This document shows positions 38,201 to 44,200 of a stretch of DNA of 64,000 nt, one piece after another. Both the position numbers and the translations under genes were made by a program. How positions within the stretch are numbered: position 1 is the first letter of the stretch; each line of letters starts with the position of its first letter. This DNA comes from Scilla litardierei (lineage: Eukaryota; Streptophyta; Magnoliopsida; Asparagales; Asparagaceae): contig CM061138.1 of NCBI GenBank assembly GCA_030789695.1, forward strand, positions 16,626,214 to 16,690,213. Reading direction: 5' to 3'. Under the pieces are notes generated by a model. It made no database searches, was not told the DNA's origin, and worked only from the letters and a program-made list of their open reading frames with translations.

Positions 38201-41200
38201 CTGGAAAAGTCAACATTGTACCTGATGCTCTTAGTCGCATGCCGACAGTAATGATGATGACAACACAGAGAGAGCTTCGAAGAGATATTCGACAGATGGA
38301 GATTGAAGTTGTCTTACCTGGTACTTCGATGATGCTGATGAATCTGCAAGTCCAGTCTGATTTGGTTGAAAGGATTGATGAGGCTCGGTCTGGAGATGAT
38401 AAGTTGAAGAAGATTCGATAGCAGACAGAGGCCAGACTTCGCAAAGATTTCTGCATTCATGAAGATGGGTCTCTGCATTTTGGGAGCAGAATTTGTGTGC
38501 CATTAGGTGATATACAAAATGAACTAATGAGAAAAGCTCATAGCTCACCTTATTCTATTCATCCAGGAGGCATCAAAATATATCGTGACCTGCGACAACA
38601 TTTTTGGTGGCATGGTATGAAGAGGAGCGTTACCAGGAGTGTAGCTTCATGTTTGACCTTTCCGCAAGTGAAAGCAGAGCACCAGAGGACGACAGGATGT
38701 TGTAGCCCCTTCCAATCCCAGAGTGAAAATGGCAATATGTGACGATGGACTTCGTAACTGGGTTACCTCGTACTCCTCGAGTATATGATGCTATTTGGGT
38801 GATCATTGATCGATTGACCAAATCAGCTCATTTTATACCTTTTGAGTTGGCCAGTCGACCGACCATCTTGCCAAGAGATACATGGAGGTAAAATCCTTAT
38901 CTTTTTTGTCTCCATTAAGATTTGTTGTTAGTCTAGATTCTGAATCGAGTTTGTATATAGGAAATCGTGAGGCTTCACAGAGTACCTATATGCATAGTCT
39001 CCGACCGTGACACTAGATTCACGTCACATTTTTGGAGAAGTCTGCAGGCCAGCTTGGAAACTCAACTGAGTTTCAGCACTGCATATCATCCATAGACAAA
39101 CGGTCAGTCGGAGTAGATGATTCAGATCTTAGATGACATGTTGAGGGCGTGCATGCTGGATATTTAAGGGCTTTTGGGATGAACATCTACATCTAGTAGA
39201 GTTCACCTACAACAACAGTTATCAGGCAAGTATAGGCATGTCGCCATTTGCAGCTTTATATGGGAGGAAGTATCGATATTCTCTTAGTTAGGAGGATGTT
39301 AGAGACCGTAAAATATTAGGCCCAAATATGATTGCTGAAACAGTAGATGTGGTGAGAGTCGTCAGAAATAATCTTCGTGTAGCCCAAGACCGTTACAAGC
39401 ATTGGGCAGATGCGAAGAGACGACACTTAAAGTTTCAGCCAGGTGAACATGTGTTTTTGAAGATCTCGCCTACTCGGGAACTGATCCATTTTGGCAGACA
39501 AAGAAAGTTGAGTCTGAGGTATATCAGACCTTTTGAAGTTCAAGCTCGTGTTGGCGAGGTGGCTTATAGGCTTGCATTACCAGCATCTCTTGAATGAGTG
39601 CACAACGTGTTTCACATATTACAACTCAGAAGATGTATTGGTTAAAGTTCAGTCCTTAGTCGACTAGGGTGACAGTAGTCGACTAGTAAATGAATATTGG
39701 TCGACTAACTATGTAAAAACAGAAATGCATATGATATTTTTATATTAGATCAGTCGACTATGGGATAGGTATTGGTCGACTAGTCTGGTGTAAGGAAAAT
39801 TTTCAGAAATTTAATTATTTATTTTTGTTGACTAAATTCTAAATGATTTATTATTATAATTTTAAGCTTATTATTATTATTCAATTTTCATACACTTGAG
39901 TACAATAGTTTTTAAATTTGTTCTTTGATATAAGAGTCCTATAGAGTTTGCATTAGAGTTTTGGTATCTTATTTTTAGGGTTCATATAGGTTTCATTCAA
40001 TGGAAACTCAAATCCATTTCAGTTTGGATTTCCTAGTGTTTACATACATATAATTTTTAGAATTATGAACATTTTTCATAAAATTATAAATGTATGTGTT
40101 CTTAATTTTAATTGTTGCATTCTTGGGTATCCAAATAGGAATCTCATGATTTTTATTTTGGTTCCATACATTAGGTTTATTAAATTAATTCCAATTATTC
40201 TTGTACTTAGATATATTTGTATACAAGAATACATGATTGTTTTTAACTCTTTTATGGTTGTGGTTGTGTACATTTTCTTTGTCTATTGTTGTATCTTAAA
40301 CCAAATTTCTTTTGGATACTTTTTGTGCAGGAGAATAGGTTATTTAGATTCTCTTTGCCTTTGTTGAACCTTTTTTCGTTTTTATATAGTTCATCATATT
40401 TTAATAAATATGATGGTGAAACGTTCTAATCAAGTTCACATAATCTAGTCGTTAGGTTCCTACCTTTATCTCTTAAGGAATTATTTTCTTCTTTTAATTT
40501 AAGATTTTTCCTCTATTATTTTCTTATTAGTTAGTGAGATGTCATAATTTTTACATTTTTCATGAACATTTTTAATGTTTAATGTTTTATAAGTAATTTC
40601 ATATGTGAAGCATATATGTCATTGAAAGCATCAAGTAAATCATTTTCATCTTCTGATTCGAAACTTACCTCATCAGTTTGTGGCACATATTAACATTTTC
40701 TTGTTGATTTCCTTGTCTTTGTCGGATGAAAAGTCGGAGTCACCCTAAGTTGCCGCTAGAGCCATTTATAAATTCTCTTCGGCTTTCATTGTGATACGTC
40801 TAGGGCTCTTTGTAGAGATAAAAAAGGATTTTTATGAATATGAAAGATAAAAAGGGGATTTTTATTGCTAAACTCAGATCTGAAATTATAAACTGGCTAT
40901 TACAATTCAACTACTCGCTAATTAATGACTACGAATAGATCGAACAACTAGATATGGATTAATCTAAGAGAAATAGAGAAATTCATAATACAATTTATCT
41001 TGGAACTAAAGAAATAAACTAGTGGTAATACTCAACAATTTCATCATCCTCTCATTAGGGCCGTCTACTCTCTATAAATAGAGAAACACTACCTCCTTTG
41101 TCGATTTATGATAATGCCCCTCGCCCACAATTCCAACCGCATTACTACTCCGCCCCTGAAAACTCACCTTGTCCTCAAGGCGGTGCGTGAAGTGCGGTGG

Positions 41201-44200
41201 GCTATTCCACGTGCAGGTGCTTCTGAACATCGTCCTTGCCGGCTTCCAGCATTACCACTCTCTCTCTCCACCCTCTTTATCGTCATTCACTATCAGGATC
41301 TGAAGAGTACGGTCCTTGCACCAGTGCACTAGAGTAAACTTCTCGTCGCATTTGAAACACATGCATTTGGTCCGCTTGTCACGAATATTGCTTCTGTCAT
41401 TCTCCGTGTATGTCCTCCAGGTCGTGGTTCCACCCACTTCTCTTTGCTAGCCGCTGCCCCGTCTGTAGATGTTGCTCCCCTGTGGCCGCCTTCTGTCCCC
41501 CTCCAGGATCCGGTCCTCGGAAAGGGGAGCCTCCTCATGACCCACGGGCTCTCTTCTCCATATCCTGATGGTCCTCCACCATCATCGCTGAAGTCATCAT
41601 CTCTCGCAGGTCATCAGGCTTCAGTTGTCTCAGTCCCGATCTAATCGTGGGTTTCAACCCCTACATAAAATACCCCTCCAGAGACTCTCGATACTCCACG
41701 AACTCTACTGCAGAGTGTCTCGAACTTCTTAATATAGTCCTTGGCACTCCCCTCCTGCTTCAATGCATACAGACGCCCATAAGCTCCCCCAGCCTGTACC
41801 TCTCGAAAGCACTCCAACAGAATGATGGTGAACTCCTCCCACGTACGAAAAGGTCGATGCTGCTGTGTCCACCTGAACCATCCCAGAGCCTCTTCCTCCA
41901 AGCAGACTCCTACAACCCATAGCCAGTCCTCCCCCGGAACCACTGACACCTCGAAGTATCTCTCCACTCGGTATAACCAATCATCTGGGTCCACTCCCTC
42001 AAAAATGGGTATCTTTAGCTTCCTCAACCGACTCTCCTCAGCCAATCCTCCTCTCTCATGCAGCTGCTCCTAGCGTCTCGGCTGGAAAATAAGTGGTCTG
42101 TTAGGAATGTACCCCACGGCTGGATCTCATGCACCTCCGTCTGCACCATCCCACTACCAATCTCCCTGCTCATCTCCCTATGGATGTCCATAGTCCCCCT
42201 GATGTGCTCTTGGGGTGCCATGAAATCCTCTCCAGTCTCCTGTGACCCCCGAAAGGCGGGGGCTGAGCCGATGGGCCTCCAAGGTGCTGTTGTCGTCCTC
42301 CATGCCGCTGAAATCCTTCCCAGGACCCCACATGTGGTTGAAAGGATGGCGTCTGAATTGGTCGGGCCCCAAACTGGGCCCACTGTGGTGCTGGAGTAGG
42401 CAGCAGGGCTGTCGGGCCCCCAAGTGGCTCTACGGACCCCCCAGGCTCGAGCGAGACTCGGTTTCCCCCTCGGAAGCCCGGCGAGGCCCCCCAAGGTGCG
42501 ACGGGACCTGTTGGCCCCAGTTTTGGGCTGGTGGGCCTCCACCGCTGCCCCAGGGGGCTGCCGAAGGCCCATGAGGGGTGGGCGAAACTGGCCGCCCCTC
42601 ATGGGGGTTCGGCGGAACCCCAGAACCTGCCGAAGGGGCGTGCGGCCCCCCAGTGGTTGGCGTGTCTCCCTGTGGTGGGGAGGTGGCCGGGAAAGCGTCC
42701 CAATCATCCCTTTCAGCTATGTTTCGTTGTTCGCTTGGGTATACGCTTTCGTCTTCGTCATCTTCGGGAACCCCTTAGCAAAAAATCACATTTTCCCCTT
42801 TTCTTATTGACAAAGGCGGCTCCTTTTTGCTGGAATCTAGCTTTCCTATCATCGTCGCTATCTCTTGCATCATCTGAGCCTTGTTGGCCGCGGCATCTTG
42901 TTGGAGAGTCTCTGTCATCCGCGCGAGTTGCTTCGCTGCCTCCTTTCTCACATCTTGGATTTCGTCGCTGATTTTGCTCTCAAATTTCTCCAACCCCTCT
43001 TCCAATAGTTCAATCATCTCCTTGGTTTGCGTCGTTGCCATGGATCTACCGCTCTGATACCAAATTGATACGTCTAGGGCTATTTGTAGAGATAAAAATG
43101 ATTTTTATGAATAGGAAAGATAAAAGGGGGGTTTTATTGCTAAACACATATCTGAAATTTTAAAGTGGTTAGTACAATTCAACTACTCGCTAATTAATGA
43201 TTACGATCGAACAACTAGATATGGATTAATCTAAGAGATAGTGAAATTCCTAATACAATTTATCTAGGAACTAAAGAAATAAAATAGTGGAAATACTCAA
43301 CAATTTTCGCATCCCCTCATTAGGACCGGCTCCTCTCTATAAATAGAGAAACATTACATCCTTTGTCGATTTACGATAATGCCCCTCGCCCATAATTCCA
43401 GCTGCATCACATTGTTTGAGCCTGTTCTTTGATAATGGGCAGTTCTTCTTGTAGTGTCCTGGCTTATTACATTTAAAGCAGACATGAGTTTGAATAAATA
43501 TCCTTAGTTTGTTAGATTTGTACTTACCTTTCTTTAAGAATTTTCGGAATTTCCGAGTCATAAGTTTGTTTCCTTATTATCGCTATCCGAGTCTTCCGTT
43601 TTTGAGGTGGCCTTGGGTGGCCTTGAAAGCTAAAGCTTTTTCTTTGGTGCCCGTAGCATGATCTTAACACTACCCAAACATAAGATTCCTTTTTTGTTTT
43701 ATTCCTCGCTGATTTCCTTGTGGATTGTTGTCATATATTCTTTCCATTTTTCTCTTTCAATATGTATTGTAACAATTTCCCTCATGAATTTTATGAGACA
43801 CGTCCTGATTGCAGGACATAGGTGTCCAAATATTTTGATGTGTTCGAGTGTTGACATGGCAAATTTTATAAAAATGAAGTGTCCTGGTAACATTGGGTGG
43901 AGCTAAAGACCATACTAACTTATATTTTAAGTCTTTTCATAACTACTTTTTTAGGACACATAAATATTATAAGTAATCTTCAAACACTTTTTAGGATATG
44001 ATAAGTAGTAATTTTCTATGGAGGGCCATTCCCCCAAGTAATGCCTTTTAGGTGGTTTCTACTACAAATGAACTACTACTGGTGTGCAGAAGACATGGTA
44101 GACATTTTGTTCTGGGATGTTGATTTTGCGTGTAATAGCCGGTACTCAAATTCTTTCCATTGTTACACGTGCATATCATATGGGGCTGAATGGTCATGGT

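Larger units (their letters stand above)
31188..39645 (+). mobile_element. 3'-truncated Ty3/gypsy chromovirus with ~3.9-kb LTR, Tekay/Del-like
   Basis: A long LTR starts TGTAATACCCTC at 31188 and ends GGGACGTGACA at 35097; it is followed by gag, protease, RT, RNase H and integrase relics in order. The integrase C-terminus breaks off near 39645 ([12 protein letters not shown]). No right LTR is found, so the 3' end is deleted. The leader shows a splice donor (ATCGGTAAGTTT, near 32040) and an acceptor just before the gag ATG (TTCTTGTAG, 35221), as in Tekay-type elements. It occupies about 60% of the 14.2-kb PIG-F intron, in the same orientation as the gene. Confidence 0.75.
40792..43409 (-). mobile_element. 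Gag-only gypsy-type LTR element
   Basis: LTRs of 353 and 344 bp (40792-41144 and 43066-43409) share TGATACGTCTAGGGCT starts on the plus strand. A perfect 5-bp duplication CATTG (40787-40791 and 43410-43414) flanks the element. On the minus strand the primer site TGGTATCAGAGCGG follows the 43066-43409 LTR and a purine tract (caggggcggagtag) precedes the other. Between them is only a frameshifted gag; protease, RT and integrase are missing. Its gag is closely related to that of the gypsy at 11905-18198. Confidence 0.85.
40400..43920 (-). pseudogene. Copia gag relic (minus), split by a gypsy-type insertion
   Basis: On the minus strand the relic starts near 43920 with decayed Gag and continues to [16 protein letters not shown] and the zinc knuckle [14 protein letters not shown] (43340-43560). 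It resumes left of the inserted element at 40786 with an acidic Ser/Asp-rich stretch and a coiled coil ([20 protein letters not shown], near 40440-40500). The duplication CATTG marks the split. A close relative lies at 56400-57480. No pol is visible. Confidence 0.65.

Noticed and set aside
40065..40367. 100-codon hydrophobic frame
   Set aside because: It is a composition effect of AT-rich DNA (Ile, Phe, Leu runs), with no motif and adjacent to TE relics.
42424..42971. Plus-strand GC-rich frames (128-146 codons)
   Set aside because: They are antisense shadows of the minus-strand gypsy gag linker.
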